NCBI RefSeq assembly: GCF_007859765.1
Contig: NZ_SIHJ01000001.1
Coordinates: forward strand, 868,767 to 932,766
Length of the DNA stretch: 64,000 nt
Source of the DNA: Posidoniimonas corsicana
GTDB lineage: Bacteria > Planctomycetota > Planctomycetia > Pirellulales > Lacipirellulaceae
Direction: 5' to 3'
Each line of letters opens with the position of its first letter. Positions within the stretch are counted from its first letter, which is position 1. Shown here piece after piece: positions 52,755 to 62,106 of the stretch. The translations under genes were made by a program, and so were the position numbers. The notes beneath the pieces were generated by a model. That model was given only the letters and a program-made list of their open reading frames with translations, had not been told where the DNA came from and ran no database searches.

Positions 52755-54010
52755 CGCTCTTCTACGCCGCCGGCGCGCCGGACGCCGACCTCCAGACCGA
52801 AGACCTGCGCGGGGCGCTCGCGTCGGCGCTCGACCAGCTCGGCGACCGCCGCCGCGTGATGGCCGTGCCGCCCGACCTGTCCCGCGCGCACAGCCAGGCC
52901 GGGCCGATCACCTGCCTGCTGCACGAGCTGCTCGGCGACCGGCTGACCGACGTCATGCCGGCGCTCGGCACGCACAAGGCAATGACCGACGCCGAGCTGG
53001 CCGAAATGTACCCCACGGTGCCCAAGGAATTGATCCGGGTGCACCGCTGGCGGGACGACATCGTCACCCTGGGCGAGGTGCCGGCCGACTACGTCGCGGA
53101 GCAGACCGAGGGCGCCTGGACCGAGGCCTGGCCCGCCCAGACCAACAAGCTGATCGCCAACGGCGGGCACGACCTGATCCTCTCGATCGGCCAGGTGGTG
53201 CCGCACGAGGTGATCGGCATGGCCAACTACAACAAGAACATCTTTGTCGGCGCCGGCGGCGTGCGGGGGATCAACGAGAGCCACTACCTCAGCGCCGCCT
53301 ACGGCATGGAGCGGATCATGGGCCGCGCGGACAACCCGCTGCGGCGGATCATGAACCACGCCCAGGACCTGTTCTGCGGCGACCTGCCGATCGTCTACGT
53401 AATGACCGTCGTCGGCGACGGCAAGATCCGCGGCTTGTTCATCGGCGACCACCACGACTGCTTCGAGCAGGCGGCCGAGCTGTCGCTGCAGGTGAACTTC
53501 GACATCCTCGACCAGGCGCCCAAGAAGGTGGTGGTGTCGCTCGACCCGCACGAGTTTCACAGCACCTGGCTCGGCAACAAATCGATCTACCGCACCCGCA
53601 TGGCGATCGCCGACGAGGGGGAGCTGATCGTGCTGGCGCCCGGCGTGCGGATGTTCGGCGAGGACCCGGAGATCGACCGCCTGATCCGCAAGTACGGCTA
53701 CCGCCCGTCGGCCGAGATCCAGCAGCTGGTCGCCGACAACGACGACCTGCGGGGCAACCTGTCCGCCGCCGCGCACCTGATCCACGGCTCGCCCGAGAAC
53801 CGCTTCACGGTCACCTACTGCCCCGGTCACCTCAGCCGGGAGGAGATCGAGGGCGTCGGCTACCAGTACGGCGACCTCGCCGAGATGACCGAGCGCTACG
53901 CGCCCGAAAACCTGAAGCTCGGCTGGAACGAGGTGAACGGCGAACGCCTGTTCTACATCCCGAACCCGGCGCTCGGCCTGTGGGCCCACAAGTCCCGCTT
54001 GCCGGACTGA
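52751..54010 (+). CDS. LarA-family (lactate racemase-like) protein
   Basis: 419 residues, start coupled to the thiO stop. The N-terminal half has MPALGTHKAMT, matching the GTHR region of LarA. The cofactor region VPHEVIGMANYNKNIFVGAGG keeps the spacing His...10...Lys of LarA His174/Lys184, where Lys binds the nickel-pincer nucleotide, but lacks the usual GGRK. LarA racemises 2-hydroxy acids; family members act on other hydroxy acids, so the substrate is open. Neither larB/larC/larE nor a nickel transporter is visible nearby. Confidence 0.82.
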   Translation: MTLFYAAGAPDADLQTEDLRGALASALDQLGDRRRVMAVPPDLSRAHSQAGPITCLLHELLGDRLTDVMPALGTHKAMTDAELAEMYPTVPKELIRVHRWRDDIVTLGEVPADYVAEQTEGAWTEAWPAQTNKLIANGGHDLILSIGQVVPHEVIGMANYNKNIFVGAGGVRGINESHYLSAAYGMERIMGRADNPLRRIMNHAQDLFCGDLPIVYVMTVVGDGKIRGLFIGDHHDCFEQAAELSLQVNFDILDQAPKKVVVSLDPHEFHSTWLGNKSIYRTRMAIADEGELIVLAPGVRMFGEDPEIDRLIRKYGYRPSAEIQQLVADNDDLRGNLSAAAHLIHGSPENRFTVTYCPGHLSREEIEGVGYQYGDLAEMTERYAPENLKLGWNEVNGERLFYIPNPALGLWAHKSRLPD

Positions 54011-54119
54011 CGAAACGCCGACGGCGTAACCGGGTATACTCGTGGGCCGTCACCCAGGGCGCGCGGCGCCGCCGCCCCCTGGACCTGGGACATTCAACGC
54101 CTTCGGCGAATTCTCGCTT

Positions 54120-55739
54120 ATGGCCTCTCCTCAACCCGAACCGCGCAACCTGTTCAGGCTGTGGATCTGTATTGCTGTTGGGGTAGCGATCTACTTCTCC
54201 CCGGTCCCGAACGGACTCACGCCGCCGGCCTGGCACATCTTCGCCGTTTTTACGGCGACCATCGTCAGCTTCCTACTGCGGCCGCTGCCGATGGGGCCCT
54301 GCGTGCTGATTGGGCTGCTCGTACTATCGGCCACGCGGGACCTAATGTGGGCATCACCCGATCGGCCTGCGGACCTATCGTACTTTGAGCCCGTAGACCT
54401 CGAATCGTTAATGGACCGGTATGTCCCACAGCTTGGCGAGAGCGATGCCCAAGCCACCGCCGCATCCCCAGCCGCGCGTGACCTTCACGCCGATATCAAG
54501 CTCTCGTTAGCGCAGGCCCTCTCAGGTTTTGCCGACACCACAACTTGGCTGGTCGTCGCGGCGTTTATGATCTCCGGGGCGATGATCCGCTCGGGGCTGG
54601 GCCGGCGGGTGGCGTTGTCGATGGTCGACCGGTTCGGCCGCACCACGCTGGGGCTGGGGTACGCGCTGGGCGCGGCAGAGCTGGTCCTCGCCCCGTTTGT
54701 CCCGTCCAACACGGCCCGCGGCGGCGGGGTGATGGCGCCGATCGTGAACTCGCTTTCGCACGTGCTCGGCTCACGGCCCGACCCGGACTCGCCGGACGAG
54801 GGGCCCAAACGGGCCGGAGAATATCTGGTACTGTGCGGCGCTCACGCCAACCTAGTCACGGCGGCCATGTTCCTCACCGGCATGGCGGCCAACCCGCTGG
54901 TCAACAAGGCGGCCGCCGACGTGTTTGGCGAGGGCGTCGGGCTCTCGTGGCCGCAGTGGCTGCTGGGGGCGGCCGTACCCGGTCTGATCAGCCTCGCGCT
55001 GCTGCCGCCGCTGCTGTACGTGCTTGCGAAGCCGGAGGTGGGATCGTCGGCCGCGGCCCGGCAGAAGGCCCGAGCGGACCTGGTTGAGATGGGCCCCTGG
55101 ACGTCGCGGCAGATTGTGATGGGGGTGATCCTGCTCTCGATGCTGACGCTCTGGATGACGGCGCCGCTGCAGAGCAAGGCCTTCGGGTTCTCGTTGCACA
55201 CCACGCTGGTGGCGCTCTTGGGCGTGGCCGCCATCGTGGTGCTGGGCGTCGACTCGTGGCGGGAAGTGACCTCTAACCCGGGCGCGTGGGACGCGTTGAT
55301 CTGGCTCGGCGGGCTGATCAGCATGGCCAACGCGCTCCGCGAGACCGGTTTCACCGCCTGGTTTGCCGAGTCGGTCGGCGCGCACGTCAGCGGCATGCCG
55401 CCGCTGGCGTTGGCGGTAGCCCTGGCGGTGGTCTACTTCCTGTCGATGTACGCGTTCAGCATGCTGACGGGCCACATTATGGCGTTCGCTGGGGTGTTCT
55501 TCGCCACCGCGCTGGCCGCGGGCGCGCCGCCGCTGTTGATGGTGGCGCTGATCGCCTACTTCTCCAACCTGTGCGGCTGCACCACCAACTACTCCACGGG
55601 CCCGGTGGTGATCTACTTCGGGCTGGGGTACGTGTCGGCCCCCAAGTGGTTCTGGGTCGGCTTCTTGGTGGGGGCGATGCACCTGGCCGTCTGGCTGGGG
55701 GTCGGGCTGCCGTACTGGAAGCTGCTGGGCTGGTGGTGA
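54120..55739 (+). CDS. SLC13 (DASS) family sodium/anion symporter
   Basis: 539 residues from the ATG at 54120, with about eleven membrane helices. The two substrate-binding SNT motifs are VPSNTARGGGVMAP (mid-protein) and SNLCGCTTNYSTGP, the second a variant. It resembles di- and tricarboxylate or sulfate transporters of this family. It follows the LarA-family gene by 109 nt; a role in importing a carboxylate substrate for LarA is conjecture. Confidence 0.88.
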   Translation: MASPQPEPRNLFRLWICIAVGVAIYFSPVPNGLTPPAWHIFAVFTATIVSFLLRPLPMGPCVLIGLLVLSATRDLMWASPDRPADLSYFEPVDLESLMDRYVPQLGESDAQATAASPAARDLHADIKLSLAQALSGFADTTTWLVVAAFMISGAMIRSGLGRRVALSMVDRFGRTTLGLGYALGAAELVLAPFVPSNTARGGGVMAPIVNSLSHVLGSRPDPDSPDEGPKRAGEYLVLCGAHANLVTAAMFLTGMAANPLVNKAAADVFGEGVGLSWPQWLLGAAVPGLISLALLPPLLYVLAKPEVGSSAAARQKARADLVEMGPWTSRQIVMGVILLSMLTLWMTAPLQSKAFGFSLHTTLVALLGVAAIVVLGVDSWREVTSNPGAWDALIWLGGLISMANALRETGFTAWFAESVGAHVSGMPPLALAVALAVVYFLSMYAFSMLTGHIMAFAGVFFATALAAGAPPLLMVALIAYFSNLCGCTTNYSTGPVVIYFGLGYVSAPKWFWVGFLVGAMHLAVWLGVGLPYWKLLGWW

Positions 55740-55920
55740 CCGGTTGCGCCGGCGGCGCCGGTTGTCCGGGGCCACGACGCGCGGCGGCGCTGGTTGGGTC
55801 GGTCAGCAGCGTAGAGCGCGGCGCGCCGCGCTCCGCGGACGCCCGGCGCCAGCCGGTGTGGGACCTAGAGTTCGGTGGAGTACTGCGCCGTCGGCGCCCA
55901 CCGAACCCCAACCACCGTTC

Positions 55921-57285
55921 ATGTCGACAGTCGAATCAGAAGAGGTCATCGGCGGCGGCCTGCTGGACACCCTGTTCAACAGCGACGACACGTTCCTGCC
56001 GGCCGAGCCGCAGGCGATCGGCGAGCTGGGGCTGAGCCCCGTGCTCATCGAGTCGCTGCTCTGCAAGTATCTGCTGCAGGTCGGTTCGGCCGCTGGGCGG
56101 CAGATCGCCGAGAGCATTGCGCTGCCGTTCGCGTTGGTCGAGCCGATGTTCGCCGACCTGCGGGGCCGCCAGCTGCTGTTCCACCAAGGGCAGGCCCAGC
56201 TGGGCGACTACCAGTACGCGTTGACCGAGCAGGGCGTGGCCCGGGCGCAGGCGGCCATGGCGTCCAACTCGTACGTCGGCCCCGCGCCGGTGCCGCTCGA
56301 CGACTACATCCTGTCTGTCGAGGCGCAGTCCATCCGCGCCGAAGCGGCCCGCGAGGACTCGCTGGCCAACGCGTTCAGCGACATCAGCGTCGAGCCGCAG
56401 ATGCTGGAGGTGCTCGGCCCGGCCGTGAACTCCGGCGCCGGCCTGTTCCTGTACGGCACCCCGGGCAACGGCAAGACCACCATCGCCAAGCGGATCACCC
56501 GTTGCTTCGGTAGCCACGTGTGGGTGCCGCACGCGATCATCGAAGACGGCCAGATCGTCAAGTTCTACGACGCCGCGTTCCACGAGCCGGTAGGCGAGAG
56601 CCACGCCTCGTTGCTGAAGAGCGGCGCCTCGGACCAGCGGTGGATCAAGATTAAGCGGCCGACCGTGGTGGTGGGCGGCGAGCTGAAGCTCGACGCGTTG
56701 GAGATCCGCCACGACCCGGTCAGCAATATCAGCGAGGCCTCGCTTCAGCTCAAGAGCAACTGCGGCTGCCTGCTGATCGACGACTTCGGCCGCCAGCGGT
56801 GCGAGCCCACCGAGCTGCTCAACCGCTGGATCGTGCCGCTGGAGAACCGGCACGACTTCCTCACCCTGGCCAGCGGCAAGAAGATCCAGGTGCCGTTCGA
56901 CCAGCTGATCATCTTCTCGACCAACCTCGAGCCGATGGACCTGGCCGACGAGGCGTTCCTCCGCCGCATCCCGTACAAGGTGGAGGTCGGCGACCCCAGC
57001 CTCGAAGAGTTCCGCAAGCTGTTCGAGCACTCCTGCCAATCGCTCGGCTGCCAGTACCGCCCCGAGGCGGTCGACTACCTGGTGCAGAAGCACTACCGGC
57101 CCTTCGGCCGGCCGCTCCGCCGCTGCCAGGCGCGTGACCTGCTGACCCAGGTGAAGAACTACTGCGTGTACCGCGGCCTGCCGATGGAGCTGCGCCCCGA
57201 CTACCTGGACCGCGCCGTGAACGGCTACTTCGCCACCTGCGGCGACAACGCCTCACGGGCCCCAGCCGAGGAGCCGACGCTGTGA
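55921..57285 (+). CDS. AAA-type ATPase of the kinase-tubulin operon
   Basis: 454 residues. An N-terminal 140-residue helical, winged-helix-like domain (SPVLIESLLCKYLLQVGSAAG, YQYALTEQGVARAQ) precedes the ATPase domain: Walker A GTPGNGKTTIAKR (about 178) and Walker B CLLIDDFGRQRCEP (about 281), sensor-like IIFSTNLEP and arginine RRIPYKVEV. The C-terminal helical part is AAA lid-like. The stop overlaps the next start by 4 nt (GTGA), so ATPase, kinase-tubulin and FHA-EAL proteins are made in fixed ratio. No family name beyond AAA can be given. Confidence 0.83.
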   Translation: MSTVESEEVIGGGLLDTLFNSDDTFLPAEPQAIGELGLSPVLIESLLCKYLLQVGSAAGRQIAESIALPFALVEPMFADLRGRQLLFHQGQAQLGDYQYALTEQGVARAQAAMASNSYVGPAPVPLDDYILSVEAQSIRAEAAREDSLANAFSDISVEPQMLEVLGPAVNSGAGLFLYGTPGNGKTTIAKRITRCFGSHVWVPHAIIEDGQIVKFYDAAFHEPVGESHASLLKSGASDQRWIKIKRPTVVVGGELKLDALEIRHDPVSNISEASLQLKSNCGCLLIDDFGRQRCEPTELLNRWIVPLENRHDFLTLASGKKIQVPFDQLIIFSTNLEPMDLADEAFLRRIPYKVEVGDPSLEEFRKLFEHSCQSLGCQYRPEAVDYLVQKHYRPFGRPLRRCQARDLLTQVKNYCVYRGLPMELRPDYLDRAVNGYFATCGDNASRAPAEEPTL

Positions 57286-60200
57286 GCACCGACGCACACC
57301 CCGACGCCCCCCGGCTGCCCGGCTACGAGCTGCTCGAGCACCTCGGCAGCGGCGGCTACGGCCAGGTCTGGAGCGCCCGCGCGCCGGGCGGCCTAACCAA
57401 GGCGGTGAAGCTGATCCACGGGCGGCACGACGAGTCGCGCGCCGCTCACGAGCTCAAGGCGCTCGAGCGGACCCGCGAGGTGCGGCACCCGTTCGTGCTG
57501 TCGCTCGAGCGGGTCGAGTTCATCGACAACCGGCTGGTGGTGATCAGCGAGCTGGCCGAGGGGAGCCTGCGGGACCGGTTCCGCGAGTGCGTCCAGCAGG
57601 GTCTGCCCGGCATCCCCCGCGACGAGCTGCTCGGCTACCTACGCGACGCGGCGGACGCGCTCGACTACCTGACGATCAAGCACGGACTGCAGCACCTGGA
57701 CGTCAAGCCGGAGAACCTCCTGCTGCTGGCCGGGCACGCCAAGGTGGCCGACTTCGGGCTGGTCAAGTCGATCAACGATCAAACGCAGTCGGTGGTAGGT
57801 GGCATGACGCCGGCGTACGCGCCGCCAGAGGTGTTCAAGGGCGCGCCGTGCCGCTCGAGCGACCAGTACAGCCTGGCGGTGGTGTACCAGCAGATGCTGA
57901 CCGGCGTCGCGCCGTTTGACGGCGTGAACGCCGCCGAGCTCACACTGCAGCACCTGCACGACGAGCCCAACCTCGCGTCGCTGCCGGCAGACGACCGGTT
58001 CGCCGTGTCGCGCGCCCTCGCCAAGACGCCCGACCACCGCTTCGAGTCGTGCGTCGAGTTCGTCCAGGCATTGGCCGGCGCGGGCTCGTTTGGGACGACC
58101 AGCGTTGAACCGCGTCGGGCGCCCGGTGCGGTGGAGCCAACCGCGGCGGCGCCGTCACACGCCACGGAGGTCTGCGGGCAAGAAGACCCCGTCCGCCACT
58201 CCTCCGACCTAAGCCTGAGCCTGCCGAGCCTGAGCGGCGACGGCCCACACCCCATCCCGGCCCCCGAGTTCGAACGGAGCGGCTTTGCCGCCACACCAAC
58301 TCTCTTCTTGGGAATCGGAGGGACGGCGGCGGGCGTGCTCCGCGAGCTGAGGCAGCAGCACAGCGAGCAGCATGAGCTAACCGGGCCTATCCCCGCCATG
58401 CCGATGCTGCTGTTGGACACCGACCCCCGCACGCTGTCGTCGGCGGCACGCAACGCAGATGGCGGCGCCGGGCTGCAACGCGATGAGACCCTCTGCCTGT
58501 CGCTCCGACGCCCGCAAGAGTACCGGGAGAAGTCGGACAAGATCCTGGGTTGGCTCGGCAGGCGTTGGCTGTACAACATCCCCAAGTCGCTGCAGACGGA
58601 GGGCATCCGCCCACTGGGCCGGCTGGCGTTGGTCGACAACGCGCGTCGCACGCTGCAGCGGATCCGCGGTGCGCTGTCTGACTGCCTGTCAGCCGAGAGC
58701 ATCGACTCGTCCGAGCAGGCCACCGGCACGCCCTTCCGCCGCGACGCGGTGCGGGTGTATGTGGTGGCTTCTGCGTGCGGCGGATCGGGCGGCGGCATGG
58801 CGATTGACGTCGCCTACGCGGTGCGGGCGTTGCTCGACCGTATGGAGCTTGCCGACGCGCAAGTGATCGGCGTCACGACGTTCTCTACCGGACGGGACGG
58901 CGAGCGGGCCGGGCTGGCGCGGGTCAACGCGTTTTCTTGGCTCACCGAGCACGAGCACTTCAGCAGCGGCGCGCACGCCTACCCGGGCGACGACGGCGCC
59001 GGGCTGCCCGCGCACAACGTGGGCGTGGCGCCGTTCGACCACTCGTACCTTGTTCACCTGGGCGACCGGCTCGACGAGTCCGGTTTCGCCGCCGGCTGCA
59101 AACGGGTTGCCGACTACCTGGCGGTCGATTCGGGGTCGGCCGCGCAGCACTGCCTGGACGCTGTCCGCGGGGATGGAGGTCAGGACAGCCGACGGCGGCA
59201 ATTGCGGACTTTCTCCGCCCAGCGGCACGAAGCCTCGCCCGCCGACACCCGCCGCGACGCCGAGCAGCTGCTCACCAGCCTGCTGTTCTCCAACTGGATT
59301 GGGGAAAGCCGGCCCGCAGAATCTGATCAGGACGCGACCAGCACCAACCGGGTGGTCATGGGCGCCGGCGAGTTGGTGGGTCGCCTCAAACTCGACGCGG
59401 CGCAGCTCGCCACAAGCTGCCGAGCGTTGGTCGAGCAGCACGTTAGCTCGGCGGCTCTCCCCGCGCCGACCGAGACCGACCTGCTGGCCCGGCTCGAACA
59501 AATCAACGACCACTTCGCCCCCTCTCCCGACCTCAATCGCCCGCTGCTGGGCCCGACGGCGCCCAACCGCATCGGAGATACCCCGGTGGTCGACCTGGTG
59601 CGCGAACTCTCGTCGGGTCTGCAGTCGGAGATCTCGAGCTGGGTCTACGAGCGGCTGGAAACCCCCGGCGATCGGCTCAGCGGCGCGCGGCAGGCGGCCG
59701 ACTGGCTCCACTCCCATTGCGAGTCGCTGACCGGCAGCTTTGAACGGTTCGCGGCCGCGACCCAGCAGAAGATCGTCAGCGTCGCCCAACAGGCCGCGTC
59801 GAAAGACGCCGATGGCCCGGCCATAGAGACCCGCTTCGCGCACCTCAAGGCGGACCTGGCCGCGCTCGAGGCGGCGGCCCTCGTCTCGGCAGGACTGAAG
59901 ACCGAACTGCGGGAGGTGCTCGAGCGACTCAACGAGGTGCGGGCCGCCACGGGCAGCATCGCCAAGTCGATGGCCGACAATGCTTCCTCGGACACGCCGG
60001 CGGCGTACGCCGCGCTGGACGCCGCCGGGGTCTCGCCGGTTCGACTGACAACGGCCCTGGACGGGCGACTGCAGGAAGAGTGGTCGGCCGCCGACCAACG
60101 CTTTGGACAGCTCTCGCTCACCGAGGACGGGCGGCGTGAGATCGCGTCCGCAATCCGCCGGCTGGCGCACCAGTGCGTGCGCGAGGCGCTGCTGACCCGT

Positions 60201-60641
60201 TCCTCCGGGGGCCCCGTGGATGTCAACGCGACGGCCGAGACGCCGTTGCTCGCGGAATTCGCCAGCGGCCGACTCCAACTGCTGCTGGCCCCGCAGGGCG
60301 CCGAAGCGGCCCACGATGAAGCGTCCGAAGTCGTCCGCATCGACTCCCCCGGAGCCGACGCGTACACCGTCTGCGAGTGCGTCGGCCTGTCCGCCGCCCA
60401 CACCGCGGTTTCGCTCGTAGCGGGCCGGCGCGACTACGCCGAGTACGCCGCCCGCGTGAACACCCGCCGCGACATCGCGTGGGCCGACCTGCTAGCCCCG
60501 CCGGGCCCGCCCGAACCGGCCCCCGAGTTCCCGACCACCGCTGCCGAGCACGACATGCACACGGTGCCCGTTGAGGTGGCGTGCGACACGGCCACCGAAG
60601 TCTCAGCGTCTAACCCCTTTGTCCCCGCAGCCACCCCGTGA
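57282..60641 (+). CDS. Ser/Thr protein kinase fused to a tubulin-like domain
   Basis: 1119 residues from the GTG at 57282. Residues 14-270 are an active-looking eukaryote-type kinase: glycine loop LGSGGYGQVW (21-30), Lys43 in AVKLI, HLDVKPENLL (138-147; Leu replaces the Arg of HRD), DFG at 157-159 and GGMTPAYAPPEVF. A linker of about 65 residues leads to a tubulin-like domain: LFLGIGGTAAGVLREL (about 340), LLLDTDPRTL, and the glycine-rich ACGGSGGGMAIDVAYAV (about 496), resembling the GTP-binding GGGTGSG of FtsZ/tubulin. After about 800 the chain is helical (coiled coil). It is coupled by 4-nt overlaps to the genes before and after. Confidence 0.85.
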   Translation: MSTDAHPDAPRLPGYELLEHLGSGGYGQVWSARAPGGLTKAVKLIHGRHDESRAAHELKALERTREVRHPFVLSLERVEFIDNRLVVISELAEGSLRDRFRECVQQGLPGIPRDELLGYLRDAADALDYLTIKHGLQHLDVKPENLLLLAGHAKVADFGLVKSINDQTQSVVGGMTPAYAPPEVFKGAPCRSSDQYSLAVVYQQMLTGVAPFDGVNAAELTLQHLHDEPNLASLPADDRFAVSRALAKTPDHRFESCVEFVQALAGAGSFGTTSVEPRRAPGAVEPTAAAPSHATEVCGQEDPVRHSSDLSLSLPSLSGDGPHPIPAPEFERSGFAATPTLFLGIGGTAAGVLRELRQQHSEQHELTGPIPAMPMLLLDTDPRTLSSAARNADGGAGLQRDETLCLSLRRPQEYREKSDKILGWLGRRWLYNIPKSLQTEGIRPLGRLALVDNARRTLQRIRGALSDCLSAESIDSSEQATGTPFRRDAVRVYVVASACGGSGGGMAIDVAYAVRALLDRMELADAQVIGVTTFSTGRDGERAGLARVNAFSWLTEHEHFSSGAHAYPGDDGAGLPAHNVGVAPFDHSYLVHLGDRLDESGFAAGCKRVADYLAVDSGSAAQHCLDAVRGDGGQDSRRRQLRTFSAQRHEASPADTRRDAEQLLTSLLFSNWIGESRPAESDQDATSTNRVVMGAGELVGRLKLDAAQLATSCRALVEQHVSSAALPAPTETDLLARLEQINDHFAPSPDLNRPLLGPTAPNRIGDTPVVDLVRELSSGLQSEISSWVYERLETPGDRLSGARQAADWLHSHCESLTGSFERFAAATQQKIVSVAQQAASKDADGPAIETRFAHLKADLAALEAAALVSAGLKTELREVLERLNEVRAATGSIAKSMADNASSDTPAAYAALDAAGVSPVRLTTALDGRLQEEWSAADQRFGQLSLTEDGRREIASAIRRLAHQCVREALLTRSSGGPVDVNATAETPLLAEFASGRLQLLLAPQGAEAAHDEASEVVRIDSPGADAYTVCECVGLSAAHTAVSLVAGRRDYAEYAARVNTRRDIAWADLLAPPGPPEPAPEFPTTAAEHDMHTVPVEVACDTATEVSASNPFVPAATP

Positions 60642-61747
60642 CAGAAACCCCGCAACAAACCGAGTGCCCCAGCTGGAAGCTGAGCGGCCAGTTCGAGAAC
60701 GACGGCCCGGTGCGGCACGTCCTCGTTGACCGCTCGCCGTTCGTCGTCGGGCGGCGGCACGACGTGGCCATGACCGTGACCGACTCGTCGGTCTCCGGCT
60801 GCCACGCCGAGCTGATCGTCCGCGACGACAACCTCTTCGTGCACGACCTGGGGAGCACCAACGGCACCTTCGTCAACGGCGTCCGAGTCCACGACTCCAC
60901 TCAGCTCAACCCCGGCGACCTGGTGCAGTTCGCGCAGGTGGTGCTGCGGGTGGGGGTCGACCGGCCGGCCACCCAGTGCCAGACGCTGCACAACGACTCG
61001 TCGGACTGCGCGCTCGCGCTGATCCAGTTCGACAAGCTGATGGCGGAGCGGGCCGTGACGCCGCACTACCAGCCGATCGTCACGATGCAGGGCGAAGTGT
61101 TTGCGTACGAGGTGCTGGCCCGCAGCCAGCTGTTTGGCCTGTCGGACCCCAAGACCATGTTCTCGGCCGCGGCGGTGCTCAACCTCGAGGCCGAGCTGAG
61201 CCGCATCCTGCGAGACGAGGGCGTCAGCGGCGGGCTCCCCCTGCCGGGCGCGCACCTGCTGTTTGTCAACACCCATCCAAGCGAACTGGAAGACGTCGGG
61301 GTGCTGGAGCTGTCGCTCCGCGAGGCGCGGGAGATCGCCCCGCACCGGCCGATGGTCCTCGAGATCCACGAGGCGACCGCCACCAACGCCGAGGTCATGC
61401 GCCAGGTGCGCGACGTGCTGGGCGAGCTCTGCATCGGCCTGGCCTACGACGACTTCGGCGCCGGGCAGGCGCGGCTGGTCGAGATGGCGGACGTCCCGCC
61501 CGACTACCTGAAGTTCGACATCTCGCTCGTCCGCGGCATCGGAGACGCGCCCCCGGAGAGGCAGAACATGGTCGCGCGGCTGGTCCAGATGACGCTCGAG
61601 CTGGGGGTGATCCCCTTGGCCGAGGGCGTGGAGACCCAGGCCGACCACGACGCCTGCGCCCAGCTGGGCTTCGCGTGCGCGCAGGGCTTCCTGTACGGCC
61701 GGCCGGCCCCCGTCCACAAGATCGCCCGCCCCGCGGCGGTCGACTAG
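60638..61747 (+). CDS. FHA domain-EAL domain protein (cyclic-di-GMP phosphodiesterase-like)
   Basis: 369 residues, GTG start overlapping the kinase stop. The FHA domain (about 25-105) has the phosphothreonine-binding residues: FVVGRRHD, SVSGCHAEL and STNGTFVNG. The EAL domain (about 130-365) has EVL instead of EAL, Asn in FVNTHPSE, Glu in LEIHEAT, DDFGAGQARL, LKFDISLV and EGVE, so metal and catalytic residues appear kept. It would read threonine phosphorylation by the adjacent kinase and alter cyclic di-GMP; this linkage is inference from coupling and domain pairing. It ends in a CTAG shared with the STAS gene. Confidence 0.87.
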   Translation: MTETPQQTECPSWKLSGQFENDGPVRHVLVDRSPFVVGRRHDVAMTVTDSSVSGCHAELIVRDDNLFVHDLGSTNGTFVNGVRVHDSTQLNPGDLVQFAQVVLRVGVDRPATQCQTLHNDSSDCALALIQFDKLMAERAVTPHYQPIVTMQGEVFAYEVLARSQLFGLSDPKTMFSAAAVLNLEAELSRILRDEGVSGGLPLPGAHLLFVNTHPSELEDVGVLELSLREAREIAPHRPMVLEIHEATATNAEVMRQVRDVLGELCIGLAYDDFGAGQARLVEMADVPPDYLKFDISLVRGIGDAPPERQNMVARLVQMTLELGVIPLAEGVETQADHDACAQLGFACAQGFLYGRPAPVHKIARPAAVD

Positions 61748-62106
61748 CCGAACAGCCCCCGCTTGAGGAACGCCTTGCGGGCGGACTCCATGTCCTTCTC
61801 GAAGTCGAACAGCTTGTCGAGCTTCGTGATCTTGAAGACCTCGCGGATCTCCGGGGACATCGAGCTCAGCTTCAGCTTGGTCTTGTATTCCTTACACTTC
61901 TTATGGATCTTGACCAGCTTGCCGAGCATCGACGACGACATGAACTGCACGGGCTGGAAGTCGATGATCACCCGCTCCTCCTCGGACTGATCGATCAGCC
62001 CCAGGACGTCCTTCTCCAACTGCTCGAGCACCACCTCGTCGACGAGCCGCGGGTCTTTGACCTGGATGATCAGGATGCCGTCGCGGGTCTGGGAAGCGAT
62101 TGCCAT
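61744..62106 (-). CDS. STAS-domain protein (anti-sigma factor antagonist type)
   Basis: 120 residues from the ATG at 62106. The fold is STAS: GILIIQVKDPRLVDE, RVIIDFQPVQFMSSSMLGKL (with the phosphorylatable Ser in MSSSML) and the last helices KITKLDKLFDFEKDMESA. In partner-switching systems such proteins bind anti-sigma kinases. It is convergent with the FHA-EAL gene and shares its 4-nt stop CTAG, so the genes physically overlap. Its target is unknown; association with the kinase operon is by position only. Confidence 0.88.
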   Translation of the reverse strand: MAIASQTRDGILIIQVKDPRLVDEVVLEQLEKDVLGLIDQSEEERVIIDFQPVQFMSSSMLGKLVKIHKKCKEYKTKLKLSSMSPEIREVFKITKLDKLFDFEKDMESARKAFLKRGLFG

